From CAXBBB01 sp963841855 (GTDB lineage: Bacteria > Bacteroidota > Rhodothermia > Rhodothermales > BA12), in contig CAWJEJ010000001.1 in the NCBI GenBank assembly GCA_963841855.1, positions 558,001-622,000 on the forward strand: DNA of 64,000 bases, given 5' to 3'. Shown in pieces: positions 48,021-58,200 of the stretch (its first letter is position 1; each line of letters opens with the position of its first letter). The position numbers and the translations under genes are program-made. A model generated the notes under the pieces. The model saw only the letters and a list, made by a program, of their open reading frames with translations, made no database searches and was not told the origin of the DNA.

Positions 48021-49580
48021 ATGTCCGACGCCTCTCCACCTGACGATTGCTTTGATGAGCCGAAGCGCCGCTGGGTGCTCGTGGTCGCGATCTTGGGGTC
48101 GAGTCTAGCGTTTCTGATCGGCACCATCGTAAACGTCGCGCTCCCGGCGATGCAGCGTGACCTGGGAGCGACCGCATCGGACGTGCAGTGGATCGTGAAC
48201 AGCTACCTCTTGCCGCTGAGCGCTCTTCTGCTGGCAGCCGGAGCCGCCGGAGATCGCTATGGGCGACAGCGACTGCTCGCGATCGGACTTGGCGTATTTG
48301 CGCTGGCGTCAGTCGGGTGCGCGCTGGCGCCGGGCGTCGGCTGGCTGCTGGCGGCGCGCGCAGTCCAAGGCGTCGGCGGAGCCCTCCTCGTTCCGGCAAG
48401 TCTGGCGCTGATCACGGCGGCGTATCCGTCAGCCAAACGCGGCAAGGCGATCGGCACGTGGGCGGGTTTCTCGGCGCTGACGACGGCATTGGGGCCGGTC
48501 TTGGGCGGCGTCATGGTCGACCTGCTGTCGTGGCGATGGGCGTTTGGGCTAGTCGTCCCGCTCGCCCTAGCGACGCTGGCGCTGACGATTCGACACGTCC
48601 CGCGCAGCGTCGACCCGGACGCTGAGCCTGCCGATCTGCCCGGCTCGCTGCTGGCCGCGTTGGGGCTGGGCGCGCTGACGTATGCCACCATCGCCTCGTC
48701 GGACGCTGGCTGGGGCGACGGCATCGTCATTGGATCGGCCCTGGGCGGGCTGAGTGCGCTGGCAGTTTTCTGGTGGTGGGAGCACCGCACGTCGCACCCG
48801 ATGCTGCCGCCTCACCTATTTGATTCCCGCGTGTTCACGGGTGCCAACGCGCTCACACTCGCGCTCTACGCGGCGCTCAACGGTGTGCTGTTCCTGATGC
48901 CGTTCTACCTAATCGAGAATCTGGGACTGACGGCTACACAAACTGGAGCCGCCTTTCTCCCCTTCTCGCTAGTGATGGCCGGACTCTCGCGCATGGCGGG
49001 CGGACTCTATGACCGGTTTGGAGCACGTCGTCCTCTCATCGTCGGTCCCCTGCTGGTCGCGCTCGGCTTCGCGCTTTTCGGCTGGTCTGCCCAGGACGGC
49101 GCGACGTATTGGACGGCCGTCTTGCCCGGCTTTCTGGTGATGGCGCTGGGCATGACCATCAGCGTCGCTCCGCTGACGACGGCGGTGATGAACAGCGTCG
49201 AGACGCGCCAATCTGGGACCGCCTCAGGCGTCAACAACACGGCGTCACGCATTGCCGGGCTGCTGGCAATTGCCGTCCTGGGCGCTCTGGCTCTGGGCCG
49301 CTACCAAGCCGACCTGAGCGACCGGCTATCGGCGTCGGAGGTATCGCCTCAGATTCAGATACGCGTGCTCGAACGAGCCGATCAGCTGGGCCGGATCGAA
49401 CTTCCAAAGGGTTTGGATGCAGTTCAGAGCGCTGCCGTCGAGGCAGAATCGCGGCGGGCGTTTCAGTCGGCGTATCGCGAGGTGATGTGGGCGTGCGCGT
49501 TTCTGGCCTTGCTCTCGTCGCTGTCGGCGGCGTGGCTGCTGCGCGGTCCGGGAGCCGATCCGCCAAACGAAAAAGCCTGA
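48021..49580 (+). CDS. MFS drug exporter, DHA2 (EmrB/QacA) type
   Basis: A 519-residue transporter with about 14 hydrophobic helices. Characteristic motifs are present: LGATASDVQWIVNSYLLPLSALLLAAGAAGDRYGRQRLLAIG (motif A-like) and LVPASLALITAAYPSAKRGKAIGTWAG (motif C region). DHA2 proteins export drugs or other amphipathic compounds by proton antiport; the substrate is unknown. The ATG at 48021 was chosen because upstream sequence is a shadow of the dehydrogenase. Confidence 0.9.
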   Translation: MSDASPPDDCFDEPKRRWVLVVAILGSSLAFLIGTIVNVALPAMQRDLGATASDVQWIVNSYLLPLSALLLAAGAAGDRYGRQRLLAIGLGVFALASVGCALAPGVGWLLAARAVQGVGGALLVPASLALITAAYPSAKRGKAIGTWAGFSALTTALGPVLGGVMVDLLSWRWAFGLVVPLALATLALTIRHVPRSVDPDAEPADLPGSLLAALGLGALTYATIASSDAGWGDGIVIGSALGGLSALAVFWWWEHRTSHPMLPPHLFDSRVFTGANALTLALYAALNGVLFLMPFYLIENLGLTATQTGAAFLPFSLVMAGLSRMAGGLYDRFGARRPLIVGPLLVALGFALFGWSAQDGATYWTAVLPGFLVMALGMTISVAPLTTAVMNSVETRQSGTASGVNNTASRIAGLLAIAVLGALALGRYQADLSDRLSASEVSPQIQIRVLERADQLGRIELPKGLDAVQSAAVEAESRRAFQSAYREVMWACAFLALLSSLSAAWLLRGPGADPPNEKA

Positions 49581-49602
49581 CCCGCGTGGCGCAGGTCAGG
49601 CT
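49574..49602. terminator. Convergent terminator between MFS and cupin genes
   Basis: AGCCTGACC (49574-49582) pairs with GGTCAGGCT (49594-49602); an A-run precedes it, giving a T-run on the minus strand. It overlaps the MFS stop codon and terminates at least the minus-strand cupin transcript. Confidence 0.8.
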
Positions 49603-49622
49603 CGGGCGTGCTCTGTGGGAGA

Positions 49623-49961
49623 CTACTTGGCCGGGGCGTCGCCTTCTTCACGGGCGGGCGGCGAGGTGGCTTCGATGGCCGTAAACGTCTCGTGGATGAG
49701 GTAGCTGTGCGGCGTACCGGCAGGGACGCACCAGCTGACGCCCTTTTCGAGCACGTGAGAGTGATCGCCGACTTTAAGCTCGGCCTTGCCGCTGATCGCG
49801 AACCCGACCGTTTCATAGTCGCGCGTGTGCTGCTCGCTCTTCTCATTCGGCCCTTCGTACCAGTGGCGCAGCGCGACCTTCTCGCCCGAGGCGAGGTACG
49901 TCTGGCCCATGTCGCCTTCGGGGGCGTCGGAGATCTTGCGGATGGAAACGGCGTCTTTCAT
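49623..49961 (-). CDS. Cupin domain protein
   Basis: A 112-residue single cupin barrel (about 30-100) with RHWYEGPNEKSEQHTRDYETVGFAISGKAELKVGDHSHVL and GVSWCVPAGTPHSY. The histidines expected to bind metal are partly present (H in SEQHTRDYE; H in GTPHSYLIH). Substrate unknown. The longer upstream frame overlaps the biotin carboxylase gene, so ATG 49961 was taken. Confidence 0.82.
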   Translation of the reverse strand: MKDAVSIRKISDAPEGDMGQTYLASGEKVALRHWYEGPNEKSEQHTRDYETVGFAISGKAELKVGDHSHVLEKGVSWCVPAGTPHSYLIHETFTAIEATSPPAREEGDAPAK

Positions 49962-50047
49962 GTCGGTATCGGTTGGGTGAGTAGGTTGGACCGACACGCG
50001 GCGCGCGCTGTTGCCACTAATGTCGAGCGATGCCGTAACGGCTGGAG

Positions 50048-51523
<1,476 letters not shown>

Positions 51524-51618
51524 GGCGGAGTCGGTTTGTTCGTCCTCTAAGATCGGACGGCGCGCGTGCCTGGGCTGCCCTCACCCCGTACTTTCGCGGT
51601 TCTATCTCCGCACGCACG

Positions 51619-53079
51619 ATGTCCATCTTCGTCCCGCCCTCTCCGTTCGCCGCGCCAAGCGCCGACGCTCTGCGGACGGGGGCTGGCCGAGCCGACGCCC
51701 TCGACCTGCTGCGCGGCGTCGCGATCCTGCTGATGGTGCTTTCGGGCGCCGTTCCGTACGGCACGCTTCCGGCCTGGATGTATCACGCCCAGGTGCCGCC
51801 GCCGCTGCACGTCCACAACGCCGACCTGCCCGGCCTGACGTGGGTAGACCTCGTGTTTCCCTTCTTCCTGTTCGCCCTGGGCGCTGCCCTTCCGCTGGCG
51901 ATGGAAAAGCGACTGGCTAGCGGCGTCAGCGTGCGCGATCTGCTGATCCAAAACACCGTGCGGGCGCTTCGCCTGTTCGCGTTCGCGATCGCGCTGCAAC
52001 ACGTCCGCCCCGGCGTCCTGAGCGGAGAGCCGACGACGCAGACCTACGTGGCCGCGCTCACCGGTTTCGCGCTGCTGTGGGCGATGTTTTTGCGCGTGCC
52101 TCGGGGTTGGCCGGGTTGGACGCTGCCGGCGTTTCGCGTCGTAGGCTGGGGCGGGATGGCGCTGCTCCTGGGGCTGTGGCCGTATCCGGATCCAGCACGT
52201 CCGTCGCCGGGCACGTTCGACATCATTCTCGTGCTTCTGGCCGTGATGGTGCTCGTCGGCGGGCCGCTGTACCTGCTCACGCGCGAACGTCCGGCGTGGC
52301 GATGGGGCGCGCTGGTGCTGCTGGCGGCGTTCATCCTGGGCGCGAGCGAGCCGGGACCAATCGCCGACCTTCACGACGCCCGAGTGCTCGGCGGGCTGCT
52401 CTCGCTCTACTACCTCAAATACCTGTTTATCGTCGTCCCCGGCATGGTGGCGGGTGATGCGCTGCTGCGGTGGATGCAGTCCGGCGCTTCCGGCCCGACG
52501 GTTCTGAATCGCGGTTCGGCACTGGGACTGATCGCCAACGGGATCGTGATCCAAGTCGTGGTCTGCATCGGTCTGCTCGGCCGCTGGGAGTTGTGGCAAC
52601 TGATCGCGATCAGCGCGGCGATATGGGCGGCGGGATGGTCCGCGCTCAACGCCGACACGACGCGCGCGCCATCCGCGACGCTGCTGCGAACGCTCTGGGG
52701 CTGGGGCGGCTTCTGGCTACTCGTGGGCCTGCTGATCGAGCCGTACCAGGGCGGCATCAAGAAGGACTGGTCGACGTTCTCCTATTACTTCGTCACGAGC
52801 GGACTGGCGTTCCTGCTCCTCGCCGCCTTGCACGCCCTGGTCGACCGCTTCGGCGTTCGAATGAAGTTGATTGGGGCGAGCGGCGCCAACCCAATGATCG
52901 CCTACGTCGCCATGGCCAACCTGGTCGTGCCCATCATTGGCCTGACCGGAATCGCGGGCCTGATCGGCAGCTGGAACCCGTCGCCGTGGATGGGCGCGCT
53001 GATCGGCCTGGGGTGGACGCTCGTCGTCGCGCTCATGGCGTGGGCGGCGACGGCGCGCGGCCTGTTCTGGCGGACGTGA
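51619..53079 (+). CDS. Multi-pass membrane protein, DUF5009/heparan N-acetyltransferase-like
   Basis: A 486-residue protein with about 10-12 transmembrane helices. The N-terminal block RADALDLLRGVAILLMVLSG and GLTWVDLVFPFFLFALGAALPLAME match the DUF5009/NAGT superfamily, whose human member acetylates heparan glucosamine; bacterial substrates are unknown. It is divergent from the biotin carboxylase and followed by the orphan T9SS domain on the other strand. Confidence 0.82.
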   Translation: MSIFVPPSPFAAPSADALRTGAGRADALDLLRGVAILLMVLSGAVPYGTLPAWMYHAQVPPPLHVHNADLPGLTWVDLVFPFFLFALGAALPLAMEKRLASGVSVRDLLIQNTVRALRLFAFAIALQHVRPGVLSGEPTTQTYVAALTGFALLWAMFLRVPRGWPGWTLPAFRVVGWGGMALLLGLWPYPDPARPSPGTFDIILVLLAVMVLVGGPLYLLTRERPAWRWGALVLLAAFILGASEPGPIADLHDARVLGGLLSLYYLKYLFIVVPGMVAGDALLRWMQSGASGPTVLNRGSALGLIANGIVIQVVVCIGLLGRWELWQLIAISAAIWAAGWSALNADTTRAPSATLLRTLWGWGGFWLLVGLLIEPYQGGIKKDWSTFSYYFVTSGLAFLLLAALHALVDRFGVRMKLIGASGANPMIAYVAMANLVVPIIGLTGIAGLIGSWNPSPWMGALIGLGWTLVVALMAWAATARGLFWRT

Positions 53080-53151
53080 CGGTGGGCGCTCTCGCGGCGG
53101 TGACCAGTGGCAAAACGGCGATCTCGTACCGGTTGACAGAGGGGCGATTCT

Positions 53152-53514
53152 CTACTTCGCCACGACGAGCAAACGCGTGATTCGCCCTGCTCCCGCTTCC
53201 AGTCGCAGCAGATACGTTCCTGGAGCCAACGAGCCGGTGTCTACCTCTACCGAGTGGACTCCGCCAGAGAACGTGCCGTCGGCAATAGTAGAGACGTGGC
53301 GCCCCAACATGTCGTACAGCGTCAGCCGTGCACGTTCGCTACCCGCGAGTCCGAACGAGACGCGCGCGCTCTCCTGGATGGGGTGTGGGCTTGGGACGCC
53401 GATCCAAGCGCCGGTCGTCGGCAAGGCGATGCGCCCTCGTGTATGGACGCGCACCGCAGTACGACGTAACCCCGGCCACGCGATAAACCGCACTATTGCC
53501 CTCGTCCCCTGCAC
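53152..53514 (-). pseudogene. Orphan T9SS C-terminal sorting domain (cargo remnant)
   Basis: The last ~75 codons encode a type-A sorting domain: ARLTLYDMLGRHVSTIADG, the VHSVEVDTGSLAPGTYLLRLEA region, and a basic end ITRLLVVAK. Such domains direct cargo through T9SS and are cleaved. Here there is no passenger domain or signal peptide: the frame runs back only to possible GTG starts at 53514 or 53493, right after the clpB terminator. I read it as the tail of a deleted cargo gene. Confidence 0.6.
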
Positions 53515-53523
53515 TACTCCGAC

Positions 53524-53565
53524 ACGAAAACACCTCGCTCGAATCATCAAGCGAGGTGTTTTCGT
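53524..53565 (-). terminator. Intrinsic terminator after clpB
   Basis: A perfect 16-base stem, ACGAAAACACCTCGCT (53524-53539) with AGCGAGGTGTTTTCGT (53550-53565), and a 10-base loop. It lies 13 bases past the clpB stop. Confidence 0.9.
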
Positions 53566-53578
53566 CACTGTGAGGCGA

Positions 53579-56248
53579 TCACGCCGTCGGCCACACGTCA
53601 TCGCTGACGGCAACGGCGTCCGTCGGTTCGGCGGCGACCTCGCCCAGCGTCTCGAACGTCAGGCCGTCGGGCGAGGCGTCGACGCGGATCGTTTCGCCGG
53701 GTTCGATCCAGCCGGATAGGATCTCCTCGGCCAGTTTGTTGGCGAGTTCGCGCTGAATCAGCCGCTTCAATGGGCGGGCGCCGAAGACAGCGTCGAAGCC
53801 CTTGTCGGCGATCCAGTCGAGCGCCCTGTCGGTCAGGTCGAGGTGGAGTTCGTGGTTGGCGAGCGCCAGCTTCTTCAAGCCCCTGACCTGGATCTCGGCG
53901 ATTCCCCGCATCTGCTCGCGCCGCAGAGGAGCGAACATGGCGATCTCGTCGATGCGGTTCAAGAACTCGGGGCGCAGGCGCTGCCGCAGCAGCGTCATCA
54001 CGTCGGCGTTGAGGCGTTCCTCCTGATCGTCCGTCAGCTGGCCGTCGAACGTGTCCATGCGCTCGCGGATAACTTCGCTTCCGAGGTTGCTGGTCATGAT
54101 GACGAGCGTGTTGGTGAAGTCGACCGTGCGGCCCTGGCTGTCGGTCAGCCTCCCGTCGTCGAGCACCTGGAGGAGCACGTTGAACACCTCGGGGTGTGCC
54201 TTTTCGATCTCGTCGAGCAGGACGACGCTGTACGGCTTGCGCCTCACCTTCTCGGTCAGCTGTCCGCCCTCGTCATAGCCGACGTATCCGGGGGGCGCTC
54301 CGATCAGCCGGGCGACCGTGTGGCGCTCCTGATACTCTGACATGTCGATGCGGACGAGCGACTCTTCGGTCGAAAACAGAAACTGCGCCAGCGCTTTGGC
54401 GAGTTCGGTCTTGCCGACGCCCGTCGTACCCAGGAACAGGAACGAGCCGATGGGCCGCGACGCCTCTTGCAGCCCCGCACGCCCCCGCCGGACCGCGTTG
54501 GCGACGACCGAAATCGCCTCGTCTTGTCCGACGACGCGCTTGCGCAACTCGTCCTCCAAGCGCAGCAGCTTCTCGCGCTCGCCCTGCAGCATCCGACTGA
54601 CCGGCACGCCCGTCCACTTGCTCACGATCGCTGCGATGTCCTCACCGTCGATCTCCTCTTTGAGCATCGAACCACCTCCGGCCTGCAACGCCTCCAGCTT
54701 CTCGCGCGCCCCGGCGATCTGCTGCTCGGCCTGCGGGATCTGCCCATACCGCAACTCGGCGACCTTGTCGAACTGGCCTTTGCGCTCGAACTCCTCGGCT
54801 TCCAGCTTCAAGCCTTCGATCTGCTCCTTGCCCTGCTGGACCGTTTCGAGCAGCGTCCGCTCCTGCTGCCAGCGCGCGCGCAACTCGTCGCGCTCCTCCT
54901 CGAGGTTGGCGAGCGTTTGGCCAATCAGGTCGACTTTCTCGTCGTCGCCCTCGCGCTTGACGCCTTCGCGCTCAATTTCGAGTTGACGAATCTGACGTTC
55001 GAGCTTGTCCAACTCTTCGGGCATCGACGCGATCTCGATGCGCAGCCGCGCGGCAGCCTCGTCGACCAGGTCGATGGCTTTGTCGGGCAGGAAGCGGTCG
55101 GCGATGTAGCGGTGCGACAGCTCGGCGGCGGCGACCAATGCGCCATCCGTGATGCGGACGCCGTGGTGGACTTCGTACTTGTCCCTGATGCCGCGTAGGA
55201 TCGAGACGGTGTCCTCGACGCTAGGCTCGCCTACCATCACCATCTGAAAACGGCGTTCGAGCGCTTTGTCCTTTTCGATGTATTTGCGGTACTCGTCCAG
55301 CGTCGTCGCCCCGATGGCGCGCAACTCGCCGCGGGCCAGAGCGGGTTTGAGGATGTTGGCGGCGTCCATCGCGCCTTCCGATGCCCCGGCGCCGACCAAC
55401 GTATGCATCTCGTCGATGAAGAGGATGATCTGCCCATCCGACTCGGCTACGTCTTTGATGACGGCTTTCAATCGGTCCTCGAACTCGCCGCGATACTTGG
55501 CTCCGGCAACGAGGGCGCCCATGTCGAGCGACAGGATGCGCTTGTCCTCCAACCCTTCGGGCACGTCGCCCTGCACGATGCGGATCGCGAGTCCTTCGGC
55601 AATAGCAGTCTTGCCCACGCCCGGCTCGCCGACCAGAACGGGATTGTTCTTGGTCCTACGCGACAGGATCTGGAGCACCCTACGGATCTCCTCGTCGCGC
55701 CCGATGACCGGGTCGATCTTGCCCTTGCGCGCCGCCTCGCCCAGATCGCGGGCGTAGCGCTTGAGCGCTTCGTAGCGGTCTTCGGCGTGCTTGTCCGTCA
55801 CGCGCTGCCCGCCTCTCACGTCTTTGAGGATCCCCAAGACGGCATCCTTGGTGACGCCCTGTCCGCGCAGCGCCTCGCCCGTCGCATCCTTGGCCGCCGA
55901 CAATGCGATGAGCAGGTGTTCGGACGACACGTACTCGTCTTTGAGCGTTTCGGCCTCGGCGAGCGCCCGGTCGAACACCTTTTTGAGTGCATCCGAAGCA
56001 AACTGCCCGCCGACGCTGGCACCTGTCACGCTGGGCAGACGGCCGAGCGCTTCACCCGCGCGCGCTTCGAGAAAGCCGACGTTGGCACCCAGGCGCCCCA
56101 AGATGGAGCGGACGATGCCGTTGTCGTCGGCCAGAAAGGCGAGGAGCAGGTGAGCCGGTTCGAGTCCCTGGTGGTTGCGCGAGGCGGCCAGTTCAGCCCC
56201 TTGCTGGACGGCTTCCTGAGCCTTGACGGTAAACTTTTGGAGGTTCAT
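53579..56248 (-). CDS. clpB: ATP-dependent chaperone ClpB
   Basis: An 889-residue disaggregase that works with DnaK to rescue aggregated proteins. The N-terminal domain starts NLQKFTVKAQEAVQQGAELA. The two AAA modules have Walker A GEPGVGKTAIAEGLA and GTTGVGKTELAKALAQ. A long ClpB-type coiled-coil middle domain is between them (LDKLERQIRQLEIEREGVK), which distinguishes it from ClpA/ClpC. No CIRCE element was seen in the 271-base upstream gap; heat-shock control is therefore not shown by sequence. Confidence 0.98.
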   Translation of the reverse strand: MNLQKFTVKAQEAVQQGAELAASRNHQGLEPAHLLLAFLADDNGIVRSILGRLGANVGFLEARAGEALGRLPSVTGASVGGQFASDALKKVFDRALAEAETLKDEYVSSEHLLIALSAAKDATGEALRGQGVTKDAVLGILKDVRGGQRVTDKHAEDRYEALKRYARDLGEAARKGKIDPVIGRDEEIRRVLQILSRRTKNNPVLVGEPGVGKTAIAEGLAIRIVQGDVPEGLEDKRILSLDMGALVAGAKYRGEFEDRLKAVIKDVAESDGQIILFIDEMHTLVGAGASEGAMDAANILKPALARGELRAIGATTLDEYRKYIEKDKALERRFQMVMVGEPSVEDTVSILRGIRDKYEVHHGVRITDGALVAAAELSHRYIADRFLPDKAIDLVDEAAARLRIEIASMPEELDKLERQIRQLEIEREGVKREGDDEKVDLIGQTLANLEEERDELRARWQQERTLLETVQQGKEQIEGLKLEAEEFERKGQFDKVAELRYGQIPQAEQQIAGAREKLEALQAGGGSMLKEEIDGEDIAAIVSKWTGVPVSRMLQGEREKLLRLEDELRKRVVGQDEAISVVANAVRRGRAGLQEASRPIGSFLFLGTTGVGKTELAKALAQFLFSTEESLVRIDMSEYQERHTVARLIGAPPGYVGYDEGGQLTEKVRRKPYSVVLLDEIEKAHPEVFNVLLQVLDDGRLTDSQGRTVDFTNTLVIMTSNLGSEVIRERMDTFDGQLTDDQEERLNADVMTLLRQRLRPEFLNRIDEIAMFAPLRREQMRGIAEIQVRGLKKLALANHELHLDLTDRALDWIADKGFDAVFGARPLKRLIQRELANKLAEEILSGWIEPGETIRVDASPDGLTFETLGEVAAEPTDAVAVSDDVWPTA

Positions 56249-56519
56249 CTATAAAAGAGGAGTAATCGATGGGAGAGGCGCTCCGTCCGATACCGCCGAG
56301 TCGGGACGGTGCGCATGTGCTCGCCGACGATCCAAAAGCGTTCCGTCCCACACCAGCGTGACACGGTGGCAGGCCGTCAGAAGCATAGATAACTGAGATC
56401 AAGGCGGTGGATGCTGCGGCCGTGTCGAACGCCTTTCTTCAAAGACATTCTCGATAACGTGATCTTGCTTTCTCATCTCCTTACACCTACTTTCAAACCT
56501 ACATTACCTTTCTCTTCCT

Positions 56520-58127
56520 ATGCAACACATGCTACTTACTCCGACACTTCACGCCCTTCGCCTGATAACGCTCGCGCTCCTACTTGCCCTCACAACCACC
56601 GATTTACTCGCCCAAACGACCATGGGCAACGTATCCGCGGGCGACACCCATACGTGCGCACTGCTCTCGACGGGCGACGTCACCTGCTGGGGCGAAGGCG
56701 CCGACGGAAAACTCGGCTACGGCAACACGAACAGCATCGGCGACGACGAGACGCCCGCATCCGCAGGCACCGTCGACATCGGCGGAATGGCTATCCAAGT
56801 CACGGCGGGCGGAGACCATACGTGCGCGCTGCTCTCGACAGGCGACGTCACCTGCTGGGGCGAAGGCGCCAACGGACGGCTGGGCTACGGCAACAGGAAC
56901 AGCATCGGTGACGACGAGACACCCGCATCCGCAGGCACCGCCGACATCGGCGGATCGGCTACTCAAATCTCCGCAGGTAGGACGCACACCTGCGCACTGC
57001 TCTCGACGGGCGACGTCGCCTGCTGGGGAAGTTCCAGCACTGGACGGCTCGGTTATGCCACGAGGGGCTCTATCGGGGACGACGAGACGCCCGCATCCGC
57101 AGGAACAGTCGACATCGGCGGATCGGCTACTCAGATCTCCGCGGGAGACGACCACACGTGCGCGCTGCTCTCATCAGGCGACGTTACCTGCTGGGGCTTT
57201 AACCTCTTCGGGCAACTCGGCTACGGCAACACCGACACGATCGGCGACGATGAGACGCCGCAGCTTGGTCCCGGTATGCCGCGCACCGTGGCGATGGGCG
57301 CAACGGCCACTCAGGTCATTGCGGGCGGAGACCATACATGCGCACTACTCTCGACGGGTGACGTCACCTGCTGGGGCTTCGCCAATATCGGTCGTCTCGG
57401 CTACGGTAACTCCGACGAAATCGGCGACGACGAGACGCCGCAACTCGGCCCTGGCATGCCGCGCGCCCTCGAAATCGGCGGATCGGCTGCCCAGATCACG
57501 GTGGGCTTCTCTCACGCATGCGCATTGCTCACTTCCGGCGACGTTACCTGCTGGGGCGAAGGCGCCAACGGACGGCTGGGCTACGGCAATAGCAACGGTG
57601 GCCTCTCGGAGACCATCGGCGACGACGAGACGCCGCAGCTCGGTCCTGGCATGCCACGCACCGCAGCGATCGGCGGAGCGGCCACTCAGATCACTGCGGG
57701 TCAAGCTCACACCTGCGCGCTGCTCTCGACGGGCGACGTCACCTGCTGGGGCGAGGGTGACGACGGGCGGCTGGGCTACGGTAACACCGACAACATCGGT
57801 GACAACGAAGCGCCGCAACTCGGTCCCGGCATGCCGCGCACCGTTGCTGTCGGCGGCACTCTGATTTCGGTCGAACGGACCGCCAGCGCGACCGGCGCAA
57901 CGCTCATCGTGACACCGAGCGAGATCCGGCTCAGCGTGGCGCAGCGCGAAGAGACGCGCGTCTCGATCTACGACGCGCTGGGCCGCGAAGTAGCCCGTCT
58001 GCATGATGGAGTGGTCGACGGCTCGGTCACGTGGCAGCGTCCGGGTGGGCTGTCGTCGGGCGTCTACTTCGTGCGCGTGGCGGGCGAGCGGACGCGGATC
58101 ACGCAGAGCCTCGTCGTCGCGCGCTAG
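56520..58127 (+). CDS. RCC1-repeat protein exported by T9SS
   Basis: A 535-residue surface or secreted protein. A signal peptide (LITLALLLALTTTDLLAQ) is followed by seven RCC1-like repeats of about 50 residues, each with HTCALLSTGDVTCWG-type core and GRLGYGN, and then IGDDETP. Repeats 1-3 share the tail PASAGTVDIGG; repeats 4-7 share PQLGPGMPRT, so they form two subfamilies. The C-terminus is a T9SS sorting domain (TRVSIYDALGREVARLHDG, ending ITQSLVVAR). RCC1 blades form seven-bladed propellers, and seven repeats would complete one. The two cysteines per repeat may form disulphides. Confidence 0.88.
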   Translation: MQHMLLTPTLHALRLITLALLLALTTTDLLAQTTMGNVSAGDTHTCALLSTGDVTCWGEGADGKLGYGNTNSIGDDETPASAGTVDIGGMAIQVTAGGDHTCALLSTGDVTCWGEGANGRLGYGNRNSIGDDETPASAGTADIGGSATQISAGRTHTCALLSTGDVACWGSSSTGRLGYATRGSIGDDETPASAGTVDIGGSATQISAGDDHTCALLSSGDVTCWGFNLFGQLGYGNTDTIGDDETPQLGPGMPRTVAMGATATQVIAGGDHTCALLSTGDVTCWGFANIGRLGYGNSDEIGDDETPQLGPGMPRALEIGGSAAQITVGFSHACALLTSGDVTCWGEGANGRLGYGNSNGGLSETIGDDETPQLGPGMPRTAAIGGAATQITAGQAHTCALLSTGDVTCWGEGDDGRLGYGNTDNIGDNEAPQLGPGMPRTVAVGGTLISVERTASATGATLIVTPSEIRLSVAQREETRVSIYDALGREVARLHDGVVDGSVTWQRPGGLSSGVYFVRVAGERTRITQSLVVAR

Positions 58128-58146
58128 TAAGCTGCTCCGACGGTTC

Positions 58147-58181
58147 AAACCTGTCAGGTCTCCAAGACCTGACAGGTTTTT
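58147..58181. terminator. Bidirectional terminator/repeat hairpin
   Basis: A perfect 15-base stem (58147-58161 with 58165-58179) and a 3-base loop, followed by TTTTT. It separates the RCC1 gene from the convergent SLC12 transporter gene. Its core CTGTCAGGTCT resembles a degenerate form in the hairpin at 3622-3672. Confidence 0.85.
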
Positions 58182-58200
58182 GCGTTTCGGCACCGCCGCA

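Noticed and set aside
56249..56519. CIRCE or sigma32-like heat-shock element upstream of clpB
   Set aside because: No TTAGCACTC-N9-GAGTGCTAA inverted repeat or clear heat-shock promoter could be found.
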